DNA of 64,000 nucleotides from Parasutterella muris. Its GTDB lineage: Bacteria; Pseudomonadota; Gammaproteobacteria; Burkholderiales; Burkholderiaceae_F. The stretch covers positions 1 through 64,000 of the forward strand of contig NZ_CALPCV010000009.1 in NCBI RefSeq assembly GCF_943193095.1, read 5' to 3'. This document shows positions 26,495 to 34,669 of this stretch, piece by piece. The notes beneath the pieces are model-generated. The model was given only the letters and a program-made list of their open reading frames with translations, was not told the origin of the DNA and searched no databases. The position numbers and the translations under genes were made by a program. Position 1 is the stretch's first letter; each line of letters opens with the position of its first letter.

Positions 26495-27196
26495 AGAGGC
26501 CCCGAATATTTATCTTTACTTCTTATAAGTAATATTATATGAAATAGAGTAATAAATCGATAATTTGTAAATTTTTGGAAAATAGGGAGGTTGTTTTAGT
26601 AACCAGGCCTCGAACTCGAAAGCGTCGTCACTAATCAAATTCTCATAGAGAGCACCAAGTAAGTTTTATAAGGAAGCCGTTTCAACAATATCTTCAGCAA
26701 TGAAGTTCGTGACTGTGATAAAGGAGTGGTAAATGCTCTACAGATCAATACGGTCATTTGAGCTACCGAAAGCGTACATACAGCACAGGGAAATACATCA
26801 GTCGGCCCAGTTCAATTCATGCAACAGTGAAGATTCGGTCTATCTTAAATTTCAATAATTAATATCTAACTTCGGTTAACTGTATACATCATTTAATTGA
26901 TAATGATTTTTCTAAACAAGAAATTTAATAAATATGACGATAGTTAACAAAAGATGATGAGATATTACTGTCAATTAGTTGGAATAGTCAGAAATTAGAG
27001 CACTGACGGTGAATTATCTTATACGTCAGTCACTCCGTCACTCATCCTTTCATGACATTCTTGTATGAAAGAACCAGACCGGCTCGATCTAAAGTAAAAT
27101 CGTTATCAGACACTTACAGAAAGAGGTTCAATAACTCATTAGATAGAGACTAGCCGTTAATCAACCCACAAATGCACAAAAATAGGGAAGAAAATA
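26495..27196. other. 700-bp gap between integrase and cassette B
   Basis: No gene is supported. It is AT-rich near the integrase start and again at 26850-26960. The 3' part (27002-27071) holds two inverted repeats described separately, likely the control region of cassette B. No tRNA was seen that would mark an attachment site. Confidence 0.5.
27002..27071 (+). promoter_or_regulatory. two inverted repeats upstream of cassette B
   Basis: ACTGACG-N15-CGTCAGT (27002-27030) is followed by CTTTCAT-N11-ATGAAAG (27047-27071), ending about 125 bp before the sensor start. Both have 7-bp perfect arms. They are candidate operators for the cassette regulator. Confidence 0.4.
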
Positions 27197-29017
27197 GTGA
27201 ACCGCAACTCTCAAGGCATAAGAACCTCGATCAAGGCTCTTTTATCATCGTTGTTTACAACCTTTATTGTTACCTTAGGTTTCCAATCGTCACTTTGTGC
27301 CACGGAACAAAATCAAAAAACGGTCACGCTTGGGATAAGTGAGTTTGCATCCCATAATATTAATGAGCTTATTATTGAAGATACTATCAAAACACTTCAA
27401 AAAGCGCTTAAAAACAACAAACTTGTTGTTAAAAGGCTAAATCTTATTGGTATTACGAATGCGGTAAAGAGCAAAGAATTGGGCCTTGTATTGACGTCTG
27501 CTGGCGCTTTTCGGCGACTCGTTATCGAGAGAACAGGCTTGAGGGATTTAGCAACCGTAGCTTCCGATCTGGCACCTAATCCTAACTATGCAGACGGCTC
27601 GGTGTTTTTTGTCAGAAGAGATCGCGAAGACATTAAAACCATTGCAGATTTAAAAGGTAGAGTTGCTTCAGCTAACTATCCATATGCTTTCTCGGGCTGG
27701 CAAATAGCAATGGGTGAGCTTCTAAAACAAGGGTTCGCTCCGGATAATTTCTTTAAGAAAACCCTTTTTCTTGGTCATGACGCATATCCTGCCATACAGG
27801 CTGTCTTAGATAAAAAAGCAGACGTTGGCATCGCCAGAGCCTGCTTCTTGGAATACTCCGGCCTACTTGAGCAAAATCAGCTGAAAATTATTGGAGCAAA
27901 GCCAAGCGGAGAGGAGTTCCCATGTCTTCACTCTACAGACCTTTATCCAAATTGGACACTGTCTACGACGCCAAATACGCCACCTGAGATCAGCAGGGTT
28001 GTTTCAGCAGCGCTATTGGATATGCCGCCCATTGCCCATAACCTTCACTGGAGCGTGGCAACTGATTTCACAAAGGTCGATAAGCTTTTTCTGGACCTAA
28101 AGGTCGGTCCTTATGAATACCTACGGAAATTTGATCTGACACGTTTCATCCGAGAATACCGCCATTATTTTATATTCGCTGCTCTCTTGTTCTTCGGCTT
28201 GCTCCTGCACGTTGTTCGCGTAAATGCCTTGGTTATCAAACGAACTAGTCAGCTTACTTACTCTCTTAAACGTGAAAAGGAGCTCGCTAAGGAAGCCAAT
28301 GTGATTCGGCAGCGTCTTAATAAAATACAGACTTCAGGCGTTGTGGGACAGATGGGAACAATGATAGCCCATGAACTCAAACAGCCTCTTGCCACAGCGA
28401 GCAACTATTGCTTCACCCTGAGAAGACGAATGGAGAGAAATGACCTTCCTCCGGCACTCCTGGATACTTCTCTGGAAAAAATTAATAAACAGATGCAAAA
28501 AGCCACGCAAATTATCGATAAGGTCAGATCCTATGCTAAGGGGGATCGTTTTCGAGAGGAAATTAATATCGTGTCTGTTGCTTCTGCAGTAGTTGTAGAC
28601 TTAAAAAAATCATCTCCTGAAGCTGGCTGTATCAGTTTTTCTTCCGCCTCAGAGCCGCATTGTGCGAAGTGTGATGAGATAGAACTTCAGATCATCTTAT
28701 TGAATATTCTCAATAATGCGCTTGAAGCGGTTCATAATCAAGCGTCGCCCAAGATTTTCTTAGAAATTTCTGCGAAAGATAAGGACATCGTACTTAGCGT
28801 TTCGGATAACGGTCCGAGAATTAGTGAGGAGATGTGGAAAACTCTTGAAAACCACTCTCAAAAATCAAGCAAGGAGGATGGCCTCGGATTTGGTCTCTTA
28901 ATTGTCCAATCCTTAGCGGAGGATTTAGGCGGGAAGCTTATCTTTAAAAGAAATGTACCAAACGGATTAACCGTGACAGTTTTAATTCCGAGCTGCGGAG
29001 CGAATGAAAATGGCTGA
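27197..29017 (+). CDS. TtrS-like sensor histidine kinase with periplasmic PhnD-type domain, cassette B
   Basis: 606 residues from a GTG start with AGGGAAG just upstream. The signal peptide ends near SSLCATE. A PhnD-like periplasmic domain (VTLGISEFASHN, ADLKGRVASANYPYAFSGWQ, ADVGIARACFLE) spans ~40-300, with one membrane helix near 330. The H-box is MIAHELKQPLATASNYCF, the N-box NILNNALEAVH and the G-box DGLGFGLLIVQS. It is homologous to the kinases at 9051 and 45793 but with a strongly diverged sensor domain, implying a different signal. The regulator gene overlaps its 3' end. Confidence 0.9.
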   Translation: MNRNSQGIRTSIKALLSSLFTTFIVTLGFQSSLCATEQNQKTVTLGISEFASHNINELIIEDTIKTLQKALKNNKLVVKRLNLIGITNAVKSKELGLVLTSAGAFRRLVIERTGLRDLATVASDLAPNPNYADGSVFFVRRDREDIKTIADLKGRVASANYPYAFSGWQIAMGELLKQGFAPDNFFKKTLFLGHDAYPAIQAVLDKKADVGIARACFLEYSGLLEQNQLKIIGAKPSGEEFPCLHSTDLYPNWTLSTTPNTPPEISRVVSAALLDMPPIAHNLHWSVATDFTKVDKLFLDLKVGPYEYLRKFDLTRFIREYRHYFIFAALLFFGLLLHVVRVNALVIKRTSQLTYSLKREKELAKEANVIRQRLNKIQTSGVVGQMGTMIAHELKQPLATASNYCFTLRRRMERNDLPPALLDTSLEKINKQMQKATQIIDKVRSYAKGDRFREEINIVSVASAVVVDLKKSSPEAGCISFSSASEPHCAKCDEIELQIILLNILNNALEAVHNQASPKIFLEISAKDKDIVLSVSDNGPRISEEMWKTLENHSQKSSKEDGLGFGLLIVQSLAEDLGGKLIFKRNVPNGLTVTVLIPSCGANENG

Positions 29018-29627
29018 GAAAGCGTGTATTCGAGTCGTTGATGACGATGAAGATCTGTTGGAAAGTTTGGAATTTCTTTTGGAAAGTGAGGGCTGGAAGG
29101 TAAAAACCTATAGTAGCGCCCAGGATTTTCTCAGAAATGATGCAGCTTCAGTCACCGGCTGCTTAATTAGTGATATTCGAATGCCGGGAATGACAGGGCT
29201 TGAGCTGCAAAAAGAGATGAACGATCGACACATTCATCTGCCGATCATTTTCTTAACAGCCCATGGCGATATCGATATGGCCGTATCCGCGGTGAAGGCA
29301 GGAGCCATTGAGTTCCTACAAAAGCCGGTTGATCAGGAAAGACTTCTCAAGGTCGTAGCCGATTGCGCGAGGAAGTCAGCAAAAGGCTACTCTTTACTCA
29401 GTTTCGATATTTTTGAAGCGCGTCGGCGCTGGGATGCCCTAACGGAAAAAGAAAAAACAGTTCTGAAGTTTGTTGCTGCCGGTCTTATGAACAAGGAGGT
29501 CGCAGAACGCCTTGGTAATTCAGTGAGAACGATTGAAAATCACCGGGGAAACGGTTTGAAAAAGTTGCAGATTCACACAATGGCGGAGCTTAACCAATTG
29601 ATTTCTGCGATCAAGGAAAACAAGTAG
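29004..29627 (+). CDS. FixJ/TtrR-type response regulator, cassette B
   Basis: About 207 residues: receiver (VVDDDEDLLESL, phospho-Asp in CLISDIRMPGMTG, Lys in LQKPVD) and LuxR/FixJ HTH (LTEKEKTVLKFVAAGLMNKE, then TIENHRGNGLKKL). An in-frame ATG at 29010 has the better-spaced GGAG and may be the true start. It overlaps the kinase gene by up to 14 bp and precedes the cassette B flavoprotein, which it probably activates. Confidence 0.92.
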   Translation: MKMAEKACIRVVDDDEDLLESLEFLLESEGWKVKTYSSAQDFLRNDAASVTGCLISDIRMPGMTGLELQKEMNDRHIHLPIIFLTAHGDIDMAVSAVKAGAIEFLQKPVDQERLLKVVADCARKSAKGYSLLSFDIFEARRRWDALTEKEKTVLKFVAAGLMNKEVAERLGNSVRTIENHRGNGLKKLQIHTMAELNQLISAIKENK

Positions 29628-29662
29628 TCAGAAAAAAATAACTGAATGTTGAGTAAACACAA

Positions 29663-29676
29663 ACTACCTAGGTAGT
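29663..29676 (+). promoter_or_regulatory. 14-bp perfect palindrome before the cassette B flavoprotein
   Basis: ACTACCTAGGTAGT lies in the 118-bp gap between the regulator and reductase genes, 70 bp before the reductase ATG. A perfect even palindrome of this length suggests a dimer binding site for an internal promoter. Confidence 0.4.
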
Positions 29677-29745
29677 CTCTCGGAAAATAATTTCTCCATC
29701 AGGCAGAAGCAAGCCTTAACAAAAGTGTCAATCCCGGAGAAAATT

Positions 29746-31338
29746 ATGACAGTTCAATTATCTAAACGTTCATTCCTCAAAGGCCTTTTTGCAACTGGGG
29801 CCGCTCTTCCGCTCGGTTCTCTCGCACACGCTGCCGTCAGCGAGATTCCTCAGAAATGGGATCGGGAAACTGACGTCGTCATTCTTGGTTACGGCGGTGC
29901 TGGCGCCTCTGCAGCTATCACAGCAAAAGATGCGGGCGCTGAAGTTGTCATTTTTGAAAAATGTGCCCAGGGCGGCGGCAACACAGCTGTTTCTTCCGGC
30001 GGCATGATGATCCCGAATAATCGCGAAAGAGCGATCGCTTACCTCGATAAGACCTACGACTTTGCGAACTCTCAGAAAGATGCTGAACTTCTTGAAGCGT
30101 TTGTTGACGAAGCAATGAAGTCTAAAGAATTCCTTCTGTCTCTCGCTCCGGATCAGAAAGTCTATATCTATGGTCATGCGGGTTTCCAGAACATTCCTGA
30201 ATCCGACGCAATCGATAAATGGCGTTTCCGTACTCCGAAAGGACAGAAGACCCGCGGCGGTGACATGCTCTTCAATAACTATCGCTATGCGGTTGAAACA
30301 GCCAGAAAGATTCCCGTTGTTTACAACGCAAAGGGACTAGAACTTATTCAAAAAGATGGTCAAGTGATTGGTGCGTGGATTGAAATCGAAGGTAAAAAAC
30401 AGGCAGTTAAAGCCCGCAAAGGTGTCGTGCTTGCAACCGGCGGTTTCGAATTTAACGATAAGATGCTTTCCAACCACACTATGGGTCAGAAGTTCCATCG
30501 CCTCGGGCATCCTGGCAATACCGGCGACGGCGTGAGAATGGCTCAGGCTGCCGGTGCTGATCTTTGGCATATGAATGCTCTTTCCTGCCCGCTCGGTTTA
30601 GTGGTTCCGGGTCTGGAAACAGCTCTGCAGATCAATATGCTTGCTCCTTCTCATATTTACGTAGATCAGGACGGCAAACGCTTTACCAACGAAAAACTCG
30701 ATAATCATACTTGCATTTATGCGGTCAATGCGCTCGACCCGATCAAACATCGTTACCCTAGAATTCCCTGCTTTGTCATCTTTGATGAAGAAGCCCGTAA
30801 GCGCGGTCCGATCATCGGAGGTGCTACTTCTGGTTATGCACTGAATCGAGAAAATTACAAGTGGTCTAAAGACAACTCGGCTGAAATTGAAAAGGGCGTC
30901 ATCGTTTCTGCCCCGACAATTGAAGAGCTTGCGAAAAAGATCAACGTTCCTGCAGAAAATCTAGTTGCTACAGTTGAACGCTGGAATACAAACATCAAAG
31001 CCGGAGCCGATAAAGATTTCGGCCGTCCTCTGGAAAAGAAAGGCAAAGTCGCATTTGAAGGCCGCGAAGCCCCGATCGTCTCCCGTCCCATCGGTGAAGG
31101 TCCTTACTATGCTGCTGAGCTTTATCCGACAATCCTGAACACACAGGGCGGTCCGCGCAGAAATAAACTCGGTCAGGTTCTTGATCCGTTCAATCGTCCG
31201 ATTCCGCGTCTTTACAGTGCAGGTGAACTCGGTTCTATGTGGGGTCATATTTATCAGGGTGCCACAAATAATTCAGAAGCCTGCGTATTCGGTCGCATTG
31301 CCGGTAAGACAGTAGCTGCGGAAAAGCCCTGGTCATAA
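29746..31338 (+). CDS. exported FAD-dependent reductase, cassette B
   Basis: About 530 residues. The ATG at 29746 has GGAG 8 nt upstream and starts a Tat-like signal with KR in place of RR (MTVQLSKRSFLKGLFATGAA, cut near AHA). The FAD motif is VVILGYGGAGASAAITAKDA. The fumarate-type substrate motifs are replaced: the Arg region reads NEKLDNHTC, the His turn NTQGG, and the late Arg motif WGHIYQGATNN. The late region is closer to ketosteroid dehydrogenase-like members, so the substrate is probably not a dicarboxylate. A tetraheme cytochrome gene follows, likely its electron donor. Confidence 0.87.
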   Translation: MTVQLSKRSFLKGLFATGAALPLGSLAHAAVSEIPQKWDRETDVVILGYGGAGASAAITAKDAGAEVVIFEKCAQGGGNTAVSSGGMMIPNNRERAIAYLDKTYDFANSQKDAELLEAFVDEAMKSKEFLLSLAPDQKVYIYGHAGFQNIPESDAIDKWRFRTPKGQKTRGGDMLFNNYRYAVETARKIPVVYNAKGLELIQKDGQVIGAWIEIEGKKQAVKARKGVVLATGGFEFNDKMLSNHTMGQKFHRLGHPGNTGDGVRMAQAAGADLWHMNALSCPLGLVVPGLETALQINMLAPSHIYVDQDGKRFTNEKLDNHTCIYAVNALDPIKHRYPRIPCFVIFDEEARKRGPIIGGATSGYALNRENYKWSKDNSAEIEKGVIVSAPTIEELAKKINVPAENLVATVERWNTNIKAGADKDFGRPLEKKGKVAFEGREAPIVSRPIGEGPYYAAELYPTILNTQGGPRRNKLGQVLDPFNRPIPRLYSAGELGSMWGHIYQGATNNSEACVFGRIAGKTVAAEKPWS

Positions 31339-31352
31339 TCAAACTTGATCAT

Positions 31353-31378
31353 CCTGCCAAAAGGCTCCTTTTGGCAGG
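31353..31378 (+). terminator. strong intercistronic hairpin, flavoprotein/cytochrome
   Basis: An 11-bp perfect stem (CCTGCCAAAAG / CTTTTGGCAGG) with a GCTC loop fills most of the 61-bp gap. There is no T-run, so it more likely stabilises the reductase message or sets the cytochrome:reductase ratio than stops transcription. Confidence 0.6.
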
Positions 31379-31399
31379 AACCCAACTCAGAGATAAATA

Positions 31400-31732
31400 A
31401 TGAAAAAATACCTCATGCTCTTCCTTCTCACGATGTTCTGTGCGGCAAGCGCCTCTGCGGCAGACAAGCTACTGGCTGATCGTCATATGGAACGTCTGGG
31501 AAAATGCGAAGCCTGCCACAAAACGATGCCTCCCAAGCAGGTGCCCTCCAAGGATTGTCTCTCTTGTCACGGAAGCTATGAAAAGCTTGCAGCACGTACC
31601 GATAAGAACGACATCAATCCGCATGACTCCCACCTTGAAGACCCTGACTGCGGTCAGTGTCACAGAGGCCATAAAAAGCCGGTACTAGCCTGTGACGAAT
31701 GTCACGAATTTAAGAATATTCGGGTTCCATAA
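31400..31732 (+). CDS. small periplasmic tetraheme cytochrome c, cassette B
   Basis: 110 residues with a Sec signal (MKKYLMLFLLTMFCAASASA) and four CxxCH heme sites: CEACH, CLSCH, CGQCH and CDECH, with extra His residues for axial ligation. It resembles the heme domain of Shewanella-type flavocytochrome c fumarate reductase, here as its own polypeptide. It should pass electrons from the quinol pool to the flavoprotein encoded just upstream. A clear terminator follows. Confidence 0.93.
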   Translation: MKKYLMLFLLTMFCAASASAADKLLADRHMERLGKCEACHKTMPPKQVPSKDCLSCHGSYEKLAARTDKNDINPHDSHLEDPDCGQCHRGHKKPVLACDECHEFKNIRVP

Positions 31733-31758
31733 AATATCTTTTGAAGTTCTCCTTGGTC

Positions 31759-31783
31759 GACCGCATAAATGCGGTCATTTTTT
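31759..31783 (+). terminator. intrinsic terminator of cassette B
   Basis: GACCGCAT / ATGCGGTC with a 2-nt AA loop, followed by A and six T, 27 bp past the cytochrome stop. Confidence 0.85.
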
Positions 31784-31901
31784 CAACTCCATGCTTTTCT
31801 GCTTATTGGATCAAAATGTCGTTCTTGCGAGCATACCGCTTCATATAAAAGCTTTAATCCTCGTAAAAAGCTTAAAGAGGACGAAGATTTATGCCCCTTG
31901 T

Positions 31902-32597
31902 TTATTCCTTAACAGAGAGCAGAAAATCCGTAAAGTTCTTGCGGCTTCCCATCAGAACAATTTCATCATTCAGCAGGATTTTCTCTTCCATCGTTCGACG
32001 CTCCAAGTCCAGTATTTCTTCTTTCCTGCAGGGAAGGCCCAAGACATTTTTTTCAGTTACCTTCCGCACAGCCGACAGCAGTACAAGACCGAACCTTGAG
32101 AGATTCATGCTGCGATAGCTATGATCAACAAATCTTTCCGGGACCCTCATCTTCAAAATAATGTAATCATCACTGATATTGAAAGAGGTGCAGTTTGCGG
32201 CAAAAGCCAACTCAAATGTTAGGTCTTTCGCAGCCCTTTTCTCCGGAGCTAGGATACGATCCAGATTAAATGCTTCCAATACGGACTCATGAAGGTTATC
32301 AATTGCTCGCGCATAAATATGTTTTAGTCCCATCTTTTTAAGAAGCGCCACCGTACGCAGACTGGCACCAAAATCTTCACCGATCGCCACAATAATGACG
32401 TCCATATTCCTCAAGGGAAGCATTTTTAGTGCATTTTCGTCGCAGGAATCGAGCTGGTAGACAGTTGATAATTTATCCTTTATTGCTTCAATGTTGGACT
32501 CCTGGTTGTCGACGCCGATAACTTCGTTCCCGTGAAGCGCAAGATTGATAGAGAGCTCACGTCCATAAGTCCCTAAACCGATAATCATATAACGCAT
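31902..32597 (-). CDS. KtrA/TrkA-type regulatory subunit of potassium uptake
   Basis: 231 residues: an RCK_N Rossmann domain (YMIIGLGTYGRELSINLALH, then VIGVDNQ and a conserved acidic residue) and a C-terminal RCK_C half. Such subunits bind ATP/ADP or NAD(H) and gate a Ktr/Trk channel. It follows the membrane subunit gene by 9 bp. Confidence 0.9.
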   Translation of the reverse strand: MRYMIIGLGTYGRELSINLALHGNEVIGVDNQESNIEAIKDKLSTVYQLDSCDENALKMLPLRNMDVIIVAIGEDFGASLRTVALLKKMGLKHIYARAIDNLHESVLEAFNLDRILAPEKRAAKDLTFELAFAANCTSFNISDDYIILKMRVPERFVDHSYRSMNLSRFGLVLLSAVRKVTEKNVLGLPCRKEEILDLERRTMEEKILLNDEIVLMGSRKNFTDFLLSVKE

Positions 32598-32606
32598 GTA
32601 ATACTC

Positions 32607-34448
32607 CTAGTTAATGATGATATTTTCATCCGGGAAGACTTTCTCGGAATAGCATCTGCCGGAGAAGAGCCCAATCATCACCGACAGCAAGCCTACACGC
32701 CCTAAAAACATGGCGCAGCATAAGAGCGCCTTACTTTCCCAGCAAAGATTCGGCGTAAGTCCAAGAGAAGAACCGACTGTGCAAATTGCAGAAATCACTT
32801 CAAAAATAATAGCTTGAGATGAATGCTCAGGCTCAAGCAACATAAGTGAAAAAACAAAGAACAGGATTGCCAAAACGGATGACGATGCAACAGCATAAGC
32901 ACGCATGACACAGTCATGTGGGATAGTTCGATTAAATGCACTTGTGTTGCGGCTTCCAAAAATCAAACTCTTAAGATTTAATAAAAGCACTGCGATCGTA
33001 TTTACTTTAACGCCACCAGCCATTGATTGTGATGAGCCTCCTATCCACATAAGGACGCAAATCATAAGGATAGTCGCTGAATGGAAATCGGCCGGATTTA
33101 CCGAAGCAAAGCCAGTAGTTCGAGGCAGAATCGAGTTAAATAACGATTGAACAAGCTTTGAGAAGAATGGAAGATCTTTCAGTACTCCGTTGAATTCTAA
33201 AATAAAGAAAAGAAATGCCCCTGTTGCTGTTAGGACCGCAGAGAGGATTAGGACTAGCTTGGTATTAAGATCAAACCTCGTTTTCGTCTCGTCCTGAAAA
33301 GATAATCCAATCTTCTGTTTCACGGCTGCAACGAGTTTGTCTTTTAAATTAATCAGGATCGGAAAACCAATAGATCCCATGAACATCAAAAAACAAATCA
33401 CTAAGTAAAAAAACTGACTCCCATTCATCAGAACCGGATTACTCAGGCCGTCTTTCACATTTGAAAAACCTGCATTACAAAAGGCAGACATCGCATGAAA
33501 AGCAGCAAATACGCCTCTTTCATAATTTGAAGAAAAGAGAACAGCAGGTACCGACCAATAGATAAGGACTGCGCCGATCGCTTCAATCATCAATGTAAGC
33601 CCAAGTATATAAAGTAGGGTTGGGAGCAAAGCATCCATGGTTTTTGAGTAAACCATGTCTTTGATCAGTAGCTGGTTGTAGATAGAAGTCTGACCGGCAT
33701 AGAAGATCGCAAAAACACTGGTAAACGTAATCAGTCCTAACCCTCCGATTTGAATAAGGCAGGAAAGTATTAGGAGCCCAAAGTTTGTAAAGACTTGCGA
33801 GATATCAGCGGGTGAAAGTCCTGTCACACACACCGCACTTGTCGAAATAAATAGGGCATCTATCAGGTCAAGCGGTTCTCTTGTACTTTTTGGGAGCATC
33901 AGTAAGAAAGTGCCTGAAGCAATCACCACAAGGAAACTTGAAGCGAGGATGAGCGTCGGATTTAAGCGATAACTTTGAGCGGCATCCAGGGCCTTTGCAC
34001 TAAGAAAAATAATGGAATAGCCGGCTAGTGATACAAAGAGAAAAGTATTGGCCTGAAGGTAATGAAAAGGCGAAGGAAGAGGCGGTAGGAAATGGACCGC
34101 TGCATTAATCAGTATGAGGAAGTTAACGAGCCATTTCAGAACACCGGCCTTCTTCACATATGTGTCATAACTAAAAATGTAGCCAAGAAGAATGTTCAAC
34201 GTAAAAAGGCATAAGACGCAATGCAGAGCAGCCAGAATCCAATCAGAAACATCTCCCGAATTTATTCCAAAAAAGAAAGCAATTCCAATGAGGCAAAACA
34301 GCGACGACAGTGTTGTGATCACTGAAAAAAATAAATCTAGTTTCGCAAGCCGATACGACAGGTCCTTAGATTTATGAACCGAAGAGTTTTTCTGCTTCCA
34401 AATAGCCCTCTTGATGGACTTTTCCAAATGAGACAAATGCTTTGGCAT
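32607..34448 (-). CDS. KtrB/TrkH-type potassium translocating subunit
   Basis: About 613 residues from the ATG at 34448 (MPKHLSHLEKS); a TTG at 34484 would add 12 residues. The four selectivity-filter loops are readable: SAVCVTGLSP, CNAGFSNV, RTTGFASV and TVGSSLGLTP. It is longer than usual KtrB (about 450) because of ~150 N-terminal residues containing several extra hydrophobic helices. It forms the K+ (possibly Na+-coupled) channel with the downstream RCK protein. It is divergent from the hybrid kinase gene at 34670. Confidence 0.9.
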   Translation of the reverse strand: MPKHLSHLEKSIKRAIWKQKNSSVHKSKDLSYRLAKLDLFFSVITTLSSLFCLIGIAFFFGINSGDVSDWILAALHCVLCLFTLNILLGYIFSYDTYVKKAGVLKWLVNFLILINAAVHFLPPLPSPFHYLQANTFLFVSLAGYSIIFLSAKALDAAQSYRLNPTLILASSFLVVIASGTFLLMLPKSTREPLDLIDALFISTSAVCVTGLSPADISQVFTNFGLLILSCLIQIGGLGLITFTSVFAIFYAGQTSIYNQLLIKDMVYSKTMDALLPTLLYILGLTLMIEAIGAVLIYWSVPAVLFSSNYERGVFAAFHAMSAFCNAGFSNVKDGLSNPVLMNGSQFFYLVICFLMFMGSIGFPILINLKDKLVAAVKQKIGLSFQDETKTRFDLNTKLVLILSAVLTATGAFLFFILEFNGVLKDLPFFSKLVQSLFNSILPRTTGFASVNPADFHSATILMICVLMWIGGSSQSMAGGVKVNTIAVLLLNLKSLIFGSRNTSAFNRTIPHDCVMRAYAVASSSVLAILFFVFSLMLLEPEHSSQAIIFEVISAICTVGSSLGLTPNLCWESKALLCCAMFLGRVGLLSVMIGLFSGRCYSEKVFPDENIIIN

Positions 34449-34669
34449 ATACGCCGAATCACGTAGAGATGATTCCCATATCAAATTAAATCCGATTTAT
34501 CTTAAAGACACATAGAGCTGTCCTCTGAGGAGAAATCTCAGACTGAGCATTAGAGAGATAAGCGAAGTAGCTGAGGTAAAAATAGGAGAAGTTGTATGAA
34601 GAGGTCGTCAATCTGAACTAAAATAACGAAATGCATAGAAATACGAACCCCTGGCAGTTGATCTGAATT

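Noticed and set aside
17716..27141. The same 16 bases (ggttcaataactcatt) occur at 17716-17731 and 27126-27141, suggesting att sites or a mobile segment between them.
   Set aside because: The match does not extend on either side, and one 16-bp match within 64 kb is not surprising by chance. No tRNA overlaps either copy.
23466..31338. A mobile island bounded by the integrase and carrying cassette B or the T-box trp genes.
   Set aside because: No flanking direct repeats or target tRNA could be found, so the extent of any island cannot be drawn.
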